From Flavivirga rizhaonensis (lineage in GTDB: Bacteria > Bacteroidota > Bacteroidia > Flavobacteriales > Flavobacteriaceae): a stretch of DNA of 64,000 bases. Of this stretch, positions 8,947 to 18,154 are shown one piece after another (the first letter of the stretch is position 1; each line of letters opens with the position of its first letter). The notes under the pieces are model-generated. The model had not been told where the DNA came from and did no database searches. It saw nothing but the letters and a program-made list of their open reading frames with translations. The translations under genes and the position numbers were made by a program. The stretch covers positions 62,001-126,000 of the forward strand of contig NZ_SRSO01000005.1 of assembly GCF_004791695.1 (NCBI RefSeq), in the 5' to 3' direction.

Positions 8947-9870
8947 TTACGAAGATAATGACATTACATATTTTTTTGGCGTTGTACCGTATTTCTTTTT
9001 AAAAGCAGCAATAAAATGACTAGAGGTGCTATACCCAACTTTATGCCCCACTTCATTCACATTATCATCTCCAGATTCTAGTAACTTTCTAGCAACTTCC
9101 ATTTTGTAGTCAAATAAAAAACTAAATACGGAATCACCATAAATTTGTTTGAATCCTTCTTTTAACTTTTTAAGGTTCAATCCTATTTCATCAGCCAATT
9201 CCTGTAAGCTAGGTGGTTCTGCCATGCGGGCAATAACAATCTCTTTAGCTTTCCTTATTTTAATGACATTTGTTTCATCCACTAAAAATGGACACTGCTC
9301 AATATCAGCATCTTCACTTCTATTAAAATATAAACTTAAAAGCTCGAGTGCCTTTCCTTTATAATAGAGGTTTTTAATGGACTGATTTAGGTTATAATTT
9401 ATCAATTGATTTAAAACAATGGCCATTGATGGTGAAATAACGCCATCTTTATAATATTTTTTATCCTTATTATCATCACTTAAAAACGTAATATAGTCGG
9501 CTTCCTGAGAAAACAGTCCGTGAAAGTTTTTGATAGATATTAAAATCGAAACGATCCATGAGTTTGGATCCACTTGCAAATTTATCGGTAAATCACGTTG
9601 AGGGTTATATAATAATAATGAATTCTCTTCCAGAATGTTTAATATGTACTTCCCTTCATTAAAAACAAACCTACTTGACCCTTTTACACAAAAATGAAAC
9701 TGAATATAATCACTATCTATTTCTTTAGCAAGAGATTGTACCTCACTAGATTCATTCTTATAAGTAAGAACCAAAGCTCCATCATCTACTTTTGTCTCGT
9801 CAAAAGTACTTTGAGCGACACTTTTATTATTGTTCATTTCATCTTTCATAGCAATTTTATTTAGATTCAT
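8947..9870 (-). CDS. AraC-family regulator beside the heme genes
   Basis: This 307-residue regulator has an N-terminal sensor part of about 190 residues with cupin-like character (FCVKGSSRFVFNEGKYILN) and a C-terminal AraC DNA-binding domain at about 205-303. There LQELADEIGLNLKKLKEGF and VNEVGHKVGYSTSSHFIAAFKKKYG form the two helix-turn-helix motifs. It sits head-to-tail with hemH and hemJ and divergent from hemA across 168 bp. That position makes it a candidate regulator of heme synthesis; this is inference from position only. No metal-binding motif can be seen in the sensor part. Confidence 0.9.
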   Translation of the reverse strand: MNLNKIAMKDEMNNNKSVAQSTFDETKVDDGALVLTYKNESSEVQSLAKEIDSDYIQFHFCVKGSSRFVFNEGKYILNILEENSLLLYNPQRDLPINLQVDPNSWIVSILISIKNFHGLFSQEADYITFLSDDNKDKKYYKDGVISPSMAIVLNQLINYNLNQSIKNLYYKGKALELLSLYFNRSEDADIEQCPFLVDETNVIKIRKAKEIVIARMAEPPSLQELADEIGLNLKKLKEGFKQIYGDSVFSFLFDYKMEVARKLLESGDDNVNEVGHKVGYSTSSHFIAAFKKKYGTTPKKYVMSLSS

Positions 9871-10008
9871 TCTAAATTAATTAAGTAAAACATGCCTAAT
9901 TCTCTACAAAAATATGACATTTATCATATTATTAGAAAAAACATCGATAAAAAACCACAAACGATACTAAAAGTTCTTTGAGCGTTATTTTTTTATACCC
10001 ATCCATTA

Positions 10009-10016
10009 TACATTTG
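10009..10016 (+). promoter_or_regulatory. Candidate -7 promoter element of hemA
   Basis: The sequence TACATTTG fits the Bacteroidota -7 consensus TAnnTTTG exactly, 22 bp before the hemA start. A TTTG at 9977-9980 lies farther upstream than the usual -33 spacing, so only the -7 half is supported. Confidence 0.45.
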
Positions 10017-10038
10017 TTTTCAAATATCAGGTATCAGC

Positions 10039-11298
10039 ATGCAAAAATATAATATATCAAGAAGTAACTACTTTTATGCCATTGGTTTAAGTTATAAAAA
10101 AGCCGATGCAGATATAAGAGGTCGCTTTAGTTTAGATAACGATGGTAAACTAGCTTTACTTAATCAGGCTAAAGAAAATGATATTGAAAGTTTGGTGGTA
10201 ACATCTACCTGTAATCGAACCGAAATTTACGGATTTGCGCAACACCCTTTTCAATTAATTCAATTACTTTGTGATAATACAAGAGGCACCGTTGAAGAAT
10301 TTCAAGAAGTAGCCTATATATACAAAAATAAAGACGCTATTGCGCATATGTTTCGTGTAGGTTCTGGTTTAGATAGTCAGATTCTTGGAGATTTTGAAAT
10401 TATTAGCCAGTTAAAATCCAGTGCCCGTTCATCAAAAAAACACAGATTACTTAATCATTTTTCAGAACGATTGGTAAATGCGGTCATTCAAGCCAGTAAA
10501 CGCATTAAGACAGAAACCAATATTTCATCTGGAGCAACTTCAGTGTCTTTTGCGTCTGTTCAATATATATTTAACTCGGTTGAAGACGTTTCTAATAAAA
10601 ATATTTTACTTTTCGGAACAGGAAAAATTGGCAGAAACACTTGTGAAAACCTTGTAAAGCATACCAAAAATGATCAAATTACTTTAATCAACAGAACAAA
10701 AGATAAAGCGGAATTAATTGCTGGAAAATTTGATTTGATTGTTAAAGATTATGCCAATTTACAAGAAGAGATTAGTAACTCTGATATTTTAATTGTTGCT
10801 ACTGGAGCTCAAAGACCTACTATAGACAAGCACATTATTCAATCTAAAAAACCGCTTTTAATTTTAGATTTATCTATTCCAAAAAACGTTGATGCTAACG
10901 TTGAAGAGTTAGATAATGTAACCTTGGTTCACTTAGATCATTTATCAAAAATTACAGATAAAACTTTAGAAGAAAGAAAAAAACATATTCCTATAGCTGA
11001 ATCTATTATAGAAGAAGTAAAAACAGAGTTTAATCAATGGTTAGAAACCAGGAAATTTGCTCCAACTATTAAAGCATTAAAACATAAACTTTCTAATTTT
11101 GCTGCTGCGGAATTAGAAACACAACGCAAGAAAAATGCTGATTTCAATGAAGCACAAGCAGAATTAATTAGCAGCAATATCATTCAAAAAATCACCAACC
11201 ATTTTGCGCATCATTTAAAAGATGACAATATCTCTACTGATGAGAGTCTGGAACTTATAAAAAAAGTGTTTCAGTTAGAACCAACAACGCATGTCTAA
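10039..11298 (+). CDS. hemA: Glutamyl-tRNA reductase
   Basis: This 419-residue enzyme reduces glutamyl-tRNA to glutamate-1-semialdehyde with NADPH, the first step of the C5 tetrapyrrole pathway. The catalytic cysteine lies in STCNRTEIYG. RVGSGLDSQILGDFEII is the tRNA-side signature, and LLFGTGKIGRNTCENL is the NADPH-binding loop. The C-terminal helix bundle ends at QLEPTTHV. It overlaps hemC-hemD by 8 bp. The glutamate-semialdehyde aminotransferase (hemL), which uses its unstable product, is not in this window. The start is 23 bp from a good -7 element. Confidence 0.96.
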   Translation: MQKYNISRSNYFYAIGLSYKKADADIRGRFSLDNDGKLALLNQAKENDIESLVVTSTCNRTEIYGFAQHPFQLIQLLCDNTRGTVEEFQEVAYIYKNKDAIAHMFRVGSGLDSQILGDFEIISQLKSSARSSKKHRLLNHFSERLVNAVIQASKRIKTETNISSGATSVSFASVQYIFNSVEDVSNKNILLFGTGKIGRNTCENLVKHTKNDQITLINRTKDKAELIAGKFDLIVKDYANLQEEISNSDILIVATGAQRPTIDKHIIQSKKPLLILDLSIPKNVDANVEELDNVTLVHLDHLSKITDKTLEERKKHIPIAESIIEEVKTEFNQWLETRKFAPTIKALKHKLSNFAAAELETQRKKNADFNEAQAELISSNIIQKITNHFAHHLKDDNISTDESLELIKKVFQLEPTTHV

Positions 11299-12868
11299 AA
11301 CCATTAGAATTGGCACGCGCGATAGTGAATTAGCACTATGGCAAGCCAAAATAGTACAACAACAACTCGAAAACTTAGGTCATAAAACACAATTAGTTCC
11401 TGTAAAATCTACTGGCGACTTAGTTTTAGACAAGCCTTTATATGAATTAGGAATCACAGGTATTTTTACCAGAACCCTAGACATTGCCATGTTAAACCAT
11501 GACATAGATATTGCCGTGCATTCACTAAAAGATGTACCAACCGTTTTACCTAAAGGCATCATACAAGTCGCTGTTTTAAAACGAGGTAACGTAAATGACA
11601 CTTTGGTTTTTAAAAATAATGAAGAATTTTTAGGATCAAAAGAAGCCGTCATTGCTACTGGAAGTTTACGCAGACGTGCCCAATGGTTAAATAGATTTCC
11701 AACACATGAAATTGTTAATCTACGTGGTAATGTGAATTCACGTTTACAAAAACTGGAAGATAATGCCGATTGGAATGGTGCTATATTTGCTGCTGCTGGT
11801 ATTGGTCGTATTGGTATAAGACCAGAAGAAGCCATTAATTTAGATTGGATGATTCCTGCACCGGCACAAGGTGCTATTATGATTACAGCTTTAGAGGAGG
11901 ACGACTTTGTTAAAACAGCTTGTGCTGAATTAAATCATGAAGAAACTGAAATTTGCACTACAATTGAACGTGAATTTTTAAAAAAATTAGAAGGCGGTTG
12001 TACAGCACCTATTGGCGCACTTGCCTATATTAAAAACGAAGAAATCAATTTTAAAGGTGTTTTATTAAGTGAAGATGGTACAAAAAGAATTGATGTTACT
12101 CGTGTAAAAAAATTAGGTGAGCATAACGACATGGCTTCATTTTGTGCCGATTTTGTTATAGAACGAGGTGGCAAACGTTTAATGGATAGAATTAAACAGG
12201 CTAATAAAAAAACAAATGTTTATTCAACAAAATCATTCACAGAAGACCAACGACTCCTCTTTCATGAAAAAGTTGTTTCAGAAAGTACCGATTTTATAAA
12301 GATAAGTTTGAATAGAATTCATCCCAGATTCTTAAAAAACAACATTCAAAATGTCATTATCACTAGTAAAAATGCTGTAGAGTCTTTAATTACTAATTAT
12401 AATTCCACAGAATTACAGTTTAAAAACATTTACTGTGTTGGCAGACGTACAAAGCGTTTGGTAGAAAACAGAATTGGAAAAGTAACTCATTTTGAAAAAA
12501 GCGCAAAAAAACTGGCAGAGTACTTAGTTGAATATATAGAAGGGGCAGAAGTCACTTACTTTTGCAGTGATTTAAGGCTAGATGATTTACCAATTATTTT
12601 AACCGAAAATAACATAAAGGTAAATGAAGTAGAGGCCTATCAAACGAAGTTTGATGGTATAAAAGTAGATGAGTCTGTTGAATGTGTTATGTTTTACAGC
12701 CCCTCTACCGTACAAAGTTTTGTACAAAAAAATGATGCAGATGTTATTGCCTTTTGTATTGGAGAAACTACTGCAAAAGAAGCAAAAAAACATTTTAAAG
12801 ATGTTAGAGTTGCTAAAGTACCAACCGTAGAAAGTGTGATTGAGTTGGTTAATGAACATTATGTTTAA
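11291..12868 (+). CDS. hemC-hemD: HemC-HemD fusion: hydroxymethylbilane synthase plus uroporphyrinogen-III synthase
   Basis: This 525-residue protein joins two consecutive pathway enzymes. Residues 1 to about 305 are HemC: RIGTRDSELALWQA at the start, HSLKDVPT, and the cofactor-attaching cysteine in LEGGCTAPIGA. After a linker, residues about 325-525 are HemD, with the loosely conserved two-lobe fold and IFCxG-type and SPSTVQSF segments. HemC condenses four porphobilinogens into the linear hydroxymethylbilane and HemD closes it to uroporphyrinogen III. Fusion would hand over the unstable intermediate directly. The gene overlaps hemA by 8 bp upstream and the next gene by one base. Confidence 0.93.
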   Translation: MSKTIRIGTRDSELALWQAKIVQQQLENLGHKTQLVPVKSTGDLVLDKPLYELGITGIFTRTLDIAMLNHDIDIAVHSLKDVPTVLPKGIIQVAVLKRGNVNDTLVFKNNEEFLGSKEAVIATGSLRRRAQWLNRFPTHEIVNLRGNVNSRLQKLEDNADWNGAIFAAAGIGRIGIRPEEAINLDWMIPAPAQGAIMITALEEDDFVKTACAELNHEETEICTTIEREFLKKLEGGCTAPIGALAYIKNEEINFKGVLLSEDGTKRIDVTRVKKLGEHNDMASFCADFVIERGGKRLMDRIKQANKKTNVYSTKSFTEDQRLLFHEKVVSESTDFIKISLNRIHPRFLKNNIQNVIITSKNAVESLITNYNSTELQFKNIYCVGRRTKRLVENRIGKVTHFEKSAKKLAEYLVEYIEGAEVTYFCSDLRLDDLPIILTENNIKVNEVEAYQTKFDGIKVDESVECVMFYSPSTVQSFVQKNDADVIAFCIGETTAKEAKKHFKDVRVAKVPTVESVIELVNEHYV

Positions 12869-13170
12869 TGATCTATCTAACAGCCTTATTATTTATAAAA
12901 GAAGGAAAAGAGAACGTCTTTAATGAATATGAATCTTTAGTGCTTCCAATAATAAATAACTATAACGGAAAACTAATTTATAGAATTAGACCAACACAAG
13001 ATAGTTTTATTAATTCTGAAGACCAATTACCTTATGAAATACATTTTATTTCATTTGAAACTGATGAAGATTTTACGAATTTTATAAATGATGACAAAAG
13101 AAAAAGTTTTGAAAAATTAAAAGTAGATTCTATAAAATCTACTTTTATAACAAAAGGTGAAAAATTATAA
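12868..13170 (+). CDS. DUF1330-like dimeric alpha-beta barrel protein
   Basis: This is a 100-residue soluble protein whose start shares a base with the stop of hemC-hemD (TAATG), so translation is probably coupled. The pattern (MIYLTALLFIKEGKENVFNEYESLVLPIINNYNGKLIYRI, then HFISFETDEDFTNFIND) matches the ferredoxin-like fold of DUF1330/dimeric barrel proteins. No active-site residues can be assigned. Its place inside the heme operon hints at a role linked to tetrapyrroles, for example binding, but this is speculation. Confidence 0.75.
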   Translation: MIYLTALLFIKEGKENVFNEYESLVLPIINNYNGKLIYRIRPTQDSFINSEDQLPYEIHFISFETDEDFTNFINDDKRKSFEKLKVDSIKSTFITKGEKL

Positions 13171-13186
13171 TACTAATATCCCTGTT

Positions 13187-13278
13187 TGTCACACTGAGCG
13201 CAGTCGAAGTGTCTATATAGGAATACATTATATAACTATTTAAGTTTCAATTAAAAAGATTCCTGCCTTCGCAGGAAT
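13187..13278. repeat. Dispersed repeat with GCGCAGTCGAAGTG core, copy 1
   Basis: This copy starts TGTCACACTGAGCGCAGTCGA and ends in the hairpin ATTCCTGCCTTCGCAGGAAT. The same element, inverted, lies at 27758-27843: the outer core, the stretch AAGTTTCAATTAAAAAGATT and the terminal hairpin agree, while the middle differs. It sits in the gap between the DUF1330-like gene and hemE and could act as a transcription terminator or processing site. Confidence 0.75.
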
Positions 13279-13287
13279 TACAAGAAT

Positions 13288-14349
13288 ATGATAAAGAACG
13301 ATTTATTTTTAAGAGCTTTAAAAGGTGAAACCGTTAATCGCCCTCCGGTTTGGATGATGCGTCAAGCTGGACGTTACTTACCTGAGTTCATAGCGATTCG
13401 TGAGAAATACGATTTCTTTACACGTTGTAGAACGCCAGAACTAGCTAGTGAAATTACCGTACAACCTATTAGACGCTACGGAATGGATGCCGCTATTTTA
13501 TTTAGTGATATTTTGGTTATTCCTCAAGCTATGAATATTGAGGTGCAAATGAAACCTAATTTTGGTCCGTATTTACCAAACCCTGTACGCACTCAAAAAG
13601 ACGTTGACAATGTTATCGTTCCAGACGTAAAAGTAGAACTTGATTATGTATATCAAGCCATAAAAGCAACGAAAGAATTACTTAATGATGATATTCCGCT
13701 AATTGGGTTTGCTGGTTCACCATGGACCATTTTATGCTATTGTGTACAAGGCCAGGGAAGCAAAACTTTTGATAAAGCCAAAGAATTTTGTTTTACCAAC
13801 CCAATTGCAGCGCACCAATTACTTCAAAAAATAACAGATACAACCATTGCTTATTTAAAAGAAAAAGTTAAAGCAGGTGTTAATGCCGTACAAGTATTCG
13901 ATTCTTGGGGAGGTATGCTATCACCAGTCGATTATCAAGAATTCTCCTGGCAATATATCAATCAAATTATTGAAGCTTTAAAAGACGATGCTCCAGTAAT
14001 AGCTTTCGGAAAAGGTTGTTGGTTTGCTCTTGGAGACATGGCAAAAAGTAATGCATCTGCTTTAGGTGTGGACTGGACGTGTTCACCAAGAAATGCGCGT
14101 TATTTAACAGGTGGAAACATCACCCTTCAAGGAAATTTCGATCCATCTCGTTTACTATCGCCACCTTCAGAAATAAAGAAAATGGTACACCAAATGATTA
14201 ATGATTTTGGTAAAGACAAATACATTGTAAATCTAGGTCATGGTATTTTACCTAACATTCCATTAGACCATGCCAAGGCATTTATAGATGCGGTAAAAGA
14301 ATATAGCCCCTCTTATCTCCCCAAAGAAGGGAAACTACGATATAAATAG
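13288..14349 (+). CDS. hemE: Uroporphyrinogen decarboxylase
   Basis: This 353-residue cytosolic enzyme removes four carboxyl groups from uroporphyrinogen III to make coproporphyrinogen III. The N-terminal [16 protein letters not shown] is the substrate-binding signature, [15 protein letters not shown] carries the essential aspartate, and [16 protein letters not shown] and [12 protein letters not shown] follow in order. Length matches the family. The product is the substrate of HemF, encoded 1.7 kb downstream. A repeat element separates it from the preceding gene, so it may start a separate transcript. Confidence 0.96.
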   Translation: MIKNDLFLRALKGETVNRPPVWMMRQAGRYLPEFIAIREKYDFFTRCRTPELASEITVQPIRRYGMDAAILFSDILVIPQAMNIEVQMKPNFGPYLPNPVRTQKDVDNVIVPDVKVELDYVYQAIKATKELLNDDIPLIGFAGSPWTILCYCVQGQGSKTFDKAKEFCFTNPIAAHQLLQKITDTTIAYLKEKVKAGVNAVQVFDSWGGMLSPVDYQEFSWQYINQIIEALKDDAPVIAFGKGCWFALGDMAKSNASALGVDWTCSPRNARYLTGGNITLQGNFDPSRLLSPPSEIKKMVHQMINDFGKDKYIVNLGHGILPNIPLDHAKAFIDAVKEYSPSYLPKEGKLRYK

Positions 14350-14438
14350 ATAACCTTAAATTTTTATAAATTAGATAAATTTTTATAGTTTAACGTAATT
14401 AACTACCTCTCCTTCGGATAGGGCTAGCGAGAAGTTTT

Positions 14439-15194
14439 ATGATTAAAAATATAATATTAGGAATCAAAGCTTATTTCGGGGCTTTTAGTTTAATCTCTAA
14501 GCTAAAGCTTTGGAAATATTTTGCAATTCCTATGCTTATAAGTTTTATAACCGCTATTGCTATTTTCACCTCAGCTTATGGATTATCTGATAATGTAGGA
14601 GCTTTTATTTCAAAAATATGGATTTGGGATTGGGGGAAAGAAGCCTTTACAACAATCAGTTCTTTTATTGGCGGACTCTTTATTATTGTTATCGGGTTAA
14701 TCCTTTTCAAACATATCATCATGGCGTTATCAGCGCCATTTATGAGTCCTGTATCCGAAAAAATAGAAGCGCATCTAACAGGTAACACAGCATACACACA
14801 TAGAAACACAACATTTCTAGAACAACTTTGGCGTGGTATAAGAATTAATGGAAGAAACTTACTCATGGAACTCGTATTAACCATTCCGATACTACTTTTA
14901 AAGTTTATACCGTTTGTTAATATCTTTTCTACCATACTACTCTTTTTAGTTCAGGCTTATTATGCTGGTTTTGGTAATATGGATTACACACTAGAGCGTC
15001 ATTTTAAACATAAGCAAAGCACAGCTTTTGTTAGAAGAAATCGTGGTTTGGCCATTGGTAATGGTATTATATTTATCTTGTTTTTATTAATCCCTGTTAT
15101 TGGTGTCATATTAGTATTGCCACTATCTGTAACAGCCGCAACGATAAAAACAGTAGAGGCTCTTCAATTAAAAACCATTCCAAAAAATGCTTAG
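14439..15194 (+). CDS. EI24-domain (CysZ-like) membrane protein
   Basis: This is a 251-residue inner-membrane protein with four or more helices: about 25-47 (WKYFAIPMLISFITAIAIFTS), 75-100 (SFIGGLFIIVIGLILFKHIIMAL), 138-165 (LVLTIPILLLKFIPFVNIFSTILLF) and 205-230 (GIIFILFLLIPVIGVILVL). The segment SAPFMSPVSEKIEAHLTG is typical of the EI24 family, which includes sulfate transporter CysZ. The transported substrate is unknown here. It overlaps the following GNAT gene by 8 bp and lies inside the heme gene run. Confidence 0.85.
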   Translation: MIKNIILGIKAYFGAFSLISKLKLWKYFAIPMLISFITAIAIFTSAYGLSDNVGAFISKIWIWDWGKEAFTTISSFIGGLFIIVIGLILFKHIIMALSAPFMSPVSEKIEAHLTGNTAYTHRNTTFLEQLWRGIRINGRNLLMELVLTIPILLLKFIPFVNIFSTILLFLVQAYYAGFGNMDYTLERHFKHKQSTAFVRRNRGLAIGNGIIFILFLLIPVIGVILVLPLSVTAATIKTVEALQLKTIPKNA

Positions 15195-15729
15195 TTTTAA
15201 TGGGTATCATATAGAACCTATTCAATTACAAGACGCTTGGAGTTTATGCAATTTTATTACCGCAAATGAAGATCGATTAAAACGGTATTTTCCTAAAACA
15301 TTAGAGCAAAATTTAACACCCGATTTATCCAAGTTCTTTGTAGAGAAAAAAGTAAAACAATTTAGCTTAAAAGAAGAGTTTCTATTTACTATTAAAGAGA
15401 AAGCATCAAAGAAATTAGTTGGCTTGATTTACATAAAAGAACTTGACTGGAATAAAAAGCAAGGTGAGTTTGCCTATTGTATAGGTTATCCTTTTGAAGA
15501 ACAAGGAATCATGACTAAAGCTATTAGTTACTTATCAGATTTCGCTTTTTCTGACTTAGATATAAAAACACTTCAAATCATTGTCCATAAAGACAATATA
15601 GCTAGTGTAAAAGTTGCTAAAAACTGCAATTTCACATGGATTAAGACACTTAAAAATGAATATACCCCTCCTGGAGAAGCTTCTTTAAATATGGAGCTAT
15701 ATGAACTGTATAAAGAAATAGAAACCTAA
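15187..15729 (+). CDS. GNAT-family N-acetyltransferase (RimJ/RimL-like)
   Basis: This is a 180-residue protein with the RimJ-like layout: an N-terminal strand-helix segment (MLSFNGYHIEPIQLQDAWSLC), a central LVGLIYIKELDWNKKQGEFAYCIG, the acetyl-CoA-binding part FEEQGIMTKAISYLSDFAF with a degenerate Q/RxxGxA/G loop, and the C-terminal VHKDNIASVKVAKNCNF. It should transfer an acetyl group from acetyl-CoA to an amine, with alpha-amino groups of proteins likely. It overlaps the EI24 gene by 8 bp and is one base from the CHMI-like gene, so it is operonic. Confidence 0.88.
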   Translation: MLSFNGYHIEPIQLQDAWSLCNFITANEDRLKRYFPKTLEQNLTPDLSKFFVEKKVKQFSLKEEFLFTIKEKASKKLVGLIYIKELDWNKKQGEFAYCIGYPFEEQGIMTKAISYLSDFAFSDLDIKTLQIIVHKDNIASVKVAKNCNFTWIKTLKNEYTPPGEASLNMELYELYKEIET

Positions 15730-15730
15730 T

Positions 15731-16078
15731 ATGCCACACTTTGTAATAGATTGCTCAAAAAATATTTTAACATTACAACAACCTGACACCATTATGCAGG
15801 AAGTTCATAAGGCAGCTACAGATACCGGTTTATTTGATGAAACAGATATTAAAGTACGATTAAACCCTTTTAAAGAATATTATTTAGTGGGCGGTAAAAA
15901 AGGAGACTTTATTCATGTTTTTGCAAATATCATGGAAGGCAGAACGACAGAACAGAAAGCAATCCTTTCGAAACAAATTGTTTCCCAATTAAAGGCCTTG
16001 TTTCTTACGATTCCTTTTATAGCGATTAACATAAGAGATTTTGAAAAAGCTACATATTGCAATAAAGATATGATCTGA
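15731..16078 (+). CDS. CHMI-like tautomerase-family protein
   Basis: This 115-residue protein starts MPHFVIDCSKNI; after removal of Met the proline at position 2 would be the N-terminal catalytic base, as in 5-carboxymethyl-2-hydroxymuconate isomerase and other tautomerases. The pattern FIHVFANIMEGRTTEQKAILSKQIV matches the CHMI family. The rest of the homoprotocatechuate breakdown pathway is not seen nearby, so the real substrate may differ. It lies 3 bp before hemF and within the heme gene run. The family call is good; the function is open. Confidence 0.85.
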   Translation: MPHFVIDCSKNILTLQQPDTIMQEVHKAATDTGLFDETDIKVRLNPFKEYYLVGGKKGDFIHVFANIMEGRTTEQKAILSKQIVSQLKALFLTIPFIAINIRDFEKATYCNKDMI

Positions 16079-16080
16079 AT

Positions 16081-16989
16081 ATGAAAGACAAATTTTATCA
16101 ATATATACAAGGTTTACAAGACCGTATTACTTCAAAACTCGAAGCTATTGATGGCAAAACAACGTTTCAAGAAGATATTTGGAAACGGCCAGAAGGTGGC
16201 GGTGGACGTACCCGAGTTATTGAAAACGGGAATGTTTTTGAAAAAGGCGGCGTGAATATTTCTGGTGTTCATGGCAAACTTCCAAAATCGATGCAAGCCT
16301 ATTTTAAAGTAGGCGATGTCGATTTTTTCGCCTGCGGATTAAGTTTGGTTTTGCATCCTTCAAACCCCATGGTTCCAACTGTCCATGCTAACTGGCGTTA
16401 TTTTGAAATGTATAATAAGCAAGGGGAGATTATTGATAGTTGGTTTGGTGGTGGACAAGATTTAACGCCTTATTATTTGTTTGAAGACGATGCCACACAT
16501 TTTCATCAAACCTGTAAAACAGCTTGCGATAATCATAATCCAGAATTTTATACAAAATATAAAGCCCGTTGCGATGAATACTTTTACAATACGCATCGTA
16601 ATGAAGGTAGAGGGATAGGAGGTTTGTTTTTCGATTATTGTAAAGCTTCAGAAACCATGACCATGGAAAATTGGTATGACTTTGTAACCGAAGTTGGTGA
16701 TAGTTTCTTAGAAGCCTACGTACCCATTGTTGAAAAACGAAAAGCATTAAAATACACAGAAGCCCAACGAAATTGGCAAGAAATTCGTCGCGGACGCTAT
16801 GTAGAATTCAATTTAGTGCATGATAAAGGCACTCTTTTTGGGCTAAAAACCAATGGACGCATAGAAAGTATCCTAATGAGCTTACCTCCTCATGTACAGT
16901 GGGTTTACAATCATCAACCTGAAGCTGGAAGTGAAGAAGAAAAATTAATAAATATTTTAAAAAACCCAATAGATTGGGTAAACAAATAA
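16081..16989 (+). CDS. hemF: Oxygen-dependent coproporphyrinogen-III oxidase
   Basis: This 302-residue enzyme oxidatively decarboxylates two propionates of coproporphyrinogen III to give protoporphyrinogen IX, using O2. The family signatures GGGGRTRVIENGNVFEKGGVN, FFACGLSLVLHPSNPMVPTVHANWRYFEM and WFGGGQDLTPYY are all present and contain conserved His residues for catalysis. Length is standard. Its use of oxygen fits an aerobic organism; no hemN is present here. It lies between the tautomerase gene and hemB, 28 bp before the latter. Confidence 0.97.
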   Translation: MKDKFYQYIQGLQDRITSKLEAIDGKTTFQEDIWKRPEGGGGRTRVIENGNVFEKGGVNISGVHGKLPKSMQAYFKVGDVDFFACGLSLVLHPSNPMVPTVHANWRYFEMYNKQGEIIDSWFGGGQDLTPYYLFEDDATHFHQTCKTACDNHNPEFYTKYKARCDEYFYNTHRNEGRGIGGLFFDYCKASETMTMENWYDFVTEVGDSFLEAYVPIVEKRKALKYTEAQRNWQEIRRGRYVEFNLVHDKGTLFGLKTNGRIESILMSLPPHVQWVYNHQPEAGSEEEKLINILKNPIDWVNK

Positions 16990-17017
16990 ACCCATTAACG
17001 AATAAACGTTTTAAAAT

Positions 17018-18007
17018 ATGTATCCATTAAAAAGAAATAGAAGGCTAAGAACAGGTGAAGCCATTCGTTCTTTAGTTCGCGAAACTATTATTACTCCAAA
17101 TGATTTTTTAGTACCCCTATTTGTTGTAGAAGGGAAAGGCATTAAAGACGAAATTCCGTCTATGCCAAATTACTTTCGCTATAGCTTAGATTTACTTGAG
17201 GGTGAAGTAAAAGAATTATGGAAATTAGGTTTAAAATCGGTATTACTTTTTGTAAAAGTTCCAGACAATTTAAAAGATAATAAAGGCACAGAAGCTTTAA
17301 ATTCTAACGGACTCATGCAACGCGCTATTAAAACGGTTAAAAATGTATGTCCTGATATGTTAGTCATGACTGATGTTGCACTTGATCCTTATTCGGCTTA
17401 CGGACATGATGGTATTATTGAAAACGGACAAGTTTTGAATGATGAAACTGTTGACGTTTTAAGTGAAATGAGTGTATCTCATGCGGAAGCTGGTGCCAAT
17501 TTTGTTGCTCCCAGCGATATGATGGATGGTCGCGTTCTATCTATCCGTGAAGCTTTAGAAGATGAAGGTTTTATAAATACTGGTATTATGAGCTACTCGG
17601 CAAAATATGCTTCAGCGTTTTACGGACCTTTTCGTGATGCATTAGACTCTGCTCCTGTGGATTTAGCGGATATTCCAAAAGACAAAAAAACCTATCAAAT
17701 AGATTACGCTAATCGTTTTGAAGCTATTAGAGAAACCGAAATGGATATAGATGAAGGTGCCGATATTGTTATGGTAAAGCCAGGTATTTCGTATTTAGAT
17801 ATTTTAAGAGAAATTAAAAATGGCGTTGATGTTCCTGTTGCAGTATATCAAGTTTCCGGAGAATATGCTATGATCAAAGCAGCGGCAGAAAAAGGGTGGT
17901 TGGACCACGACCAAATCATGATGGAAACAACTACCGCATTTAAACGTGCAGGTGCCGATATTATAGCGAGCTATTTCGCAAAAGATGTTGTAAAACTATT
18001 ATCCTAA
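17018..18007 (+). CDS. hemB: Delta-aminolevulinic acid dehydratase (porphobilinogen synthase)
   Basis: This 329-residue enzyme joins two aminolevulinates to porphobilinogen. The catalytic lysines are in SYSAKYASAFYGPFRDA and VMVKPGISYLDI. Where zinc-type enzymes carry a cysteine triad (DVCLCPYTSHGHCG), this one reads DVALDPYSAYGHDG, so it belongs to the magnesium-type rather than the zinc-type. The stop is followed within 7 bp by the 133 bp inverted-repeat element at 18014, which probably ends transcription of the heme run. HemB acts early in the pathway although its gene is last in order. Confidence 0.96.
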   Translation: MYPLKRNRRLRTGEAIRSLVRETIITPNDFLVPLFVVEGKGIKDEIPSMPNYFRYSLDLLEGEVKELWKLGLKSVLLFVKVPDNLKDNKGTEALNSNGLMQRAIKTVKNVCPDMLVMTDVALDPYSAYGHDGIIENGQVLNDETVDVLSEMSVSHAEAGANFVAPSDMMDGRVLSIREALEDEGFINTGIMSYSAKYASAFYGPFRDALDSAPVDLADIPKDKKTYQIDYANRFEAIRETEMDIDEGADIVMVKPGISYLDILREIKNGVDVPVAVYQVSGEYAMIKAAAEKGWLDHDQIMMETTTAFKRAGADIIASYFAKDVVKLLS

Positions 18008-18013
18008 AGTTAA

Positions 18014-18146
18014 AGAGGCTGTCTAAAAAGTGTCATTCTGAATGGAATGAAGAATCTCTTTAAAATATATGGATCTGATTATGAGTGAAATAAGATTCTT
18101 CGAGTTGCTCTGAATGACAAGATTAACCACTTTTCAGACAGCCTCT
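18014..18146. repeat. 133 bp MITE-like inverted-repeat element, copy 1
   Basis: Its ends AGAGGCTGTCTAAAAAGTG and CACTTTTCAGACAGCCTCT are inverted repeats matching in 18 of 19 bases. A 133 bp copy in the opposite orientation lies at 26936-27068. It carries no gene. It lies between the convergent ends of hemB and the gene at 18155 and could form a bidirectional terminator. No target duplication could be fixed. Confidence 0.85.
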
Positions 18147-18154
18147 TCAAATAT

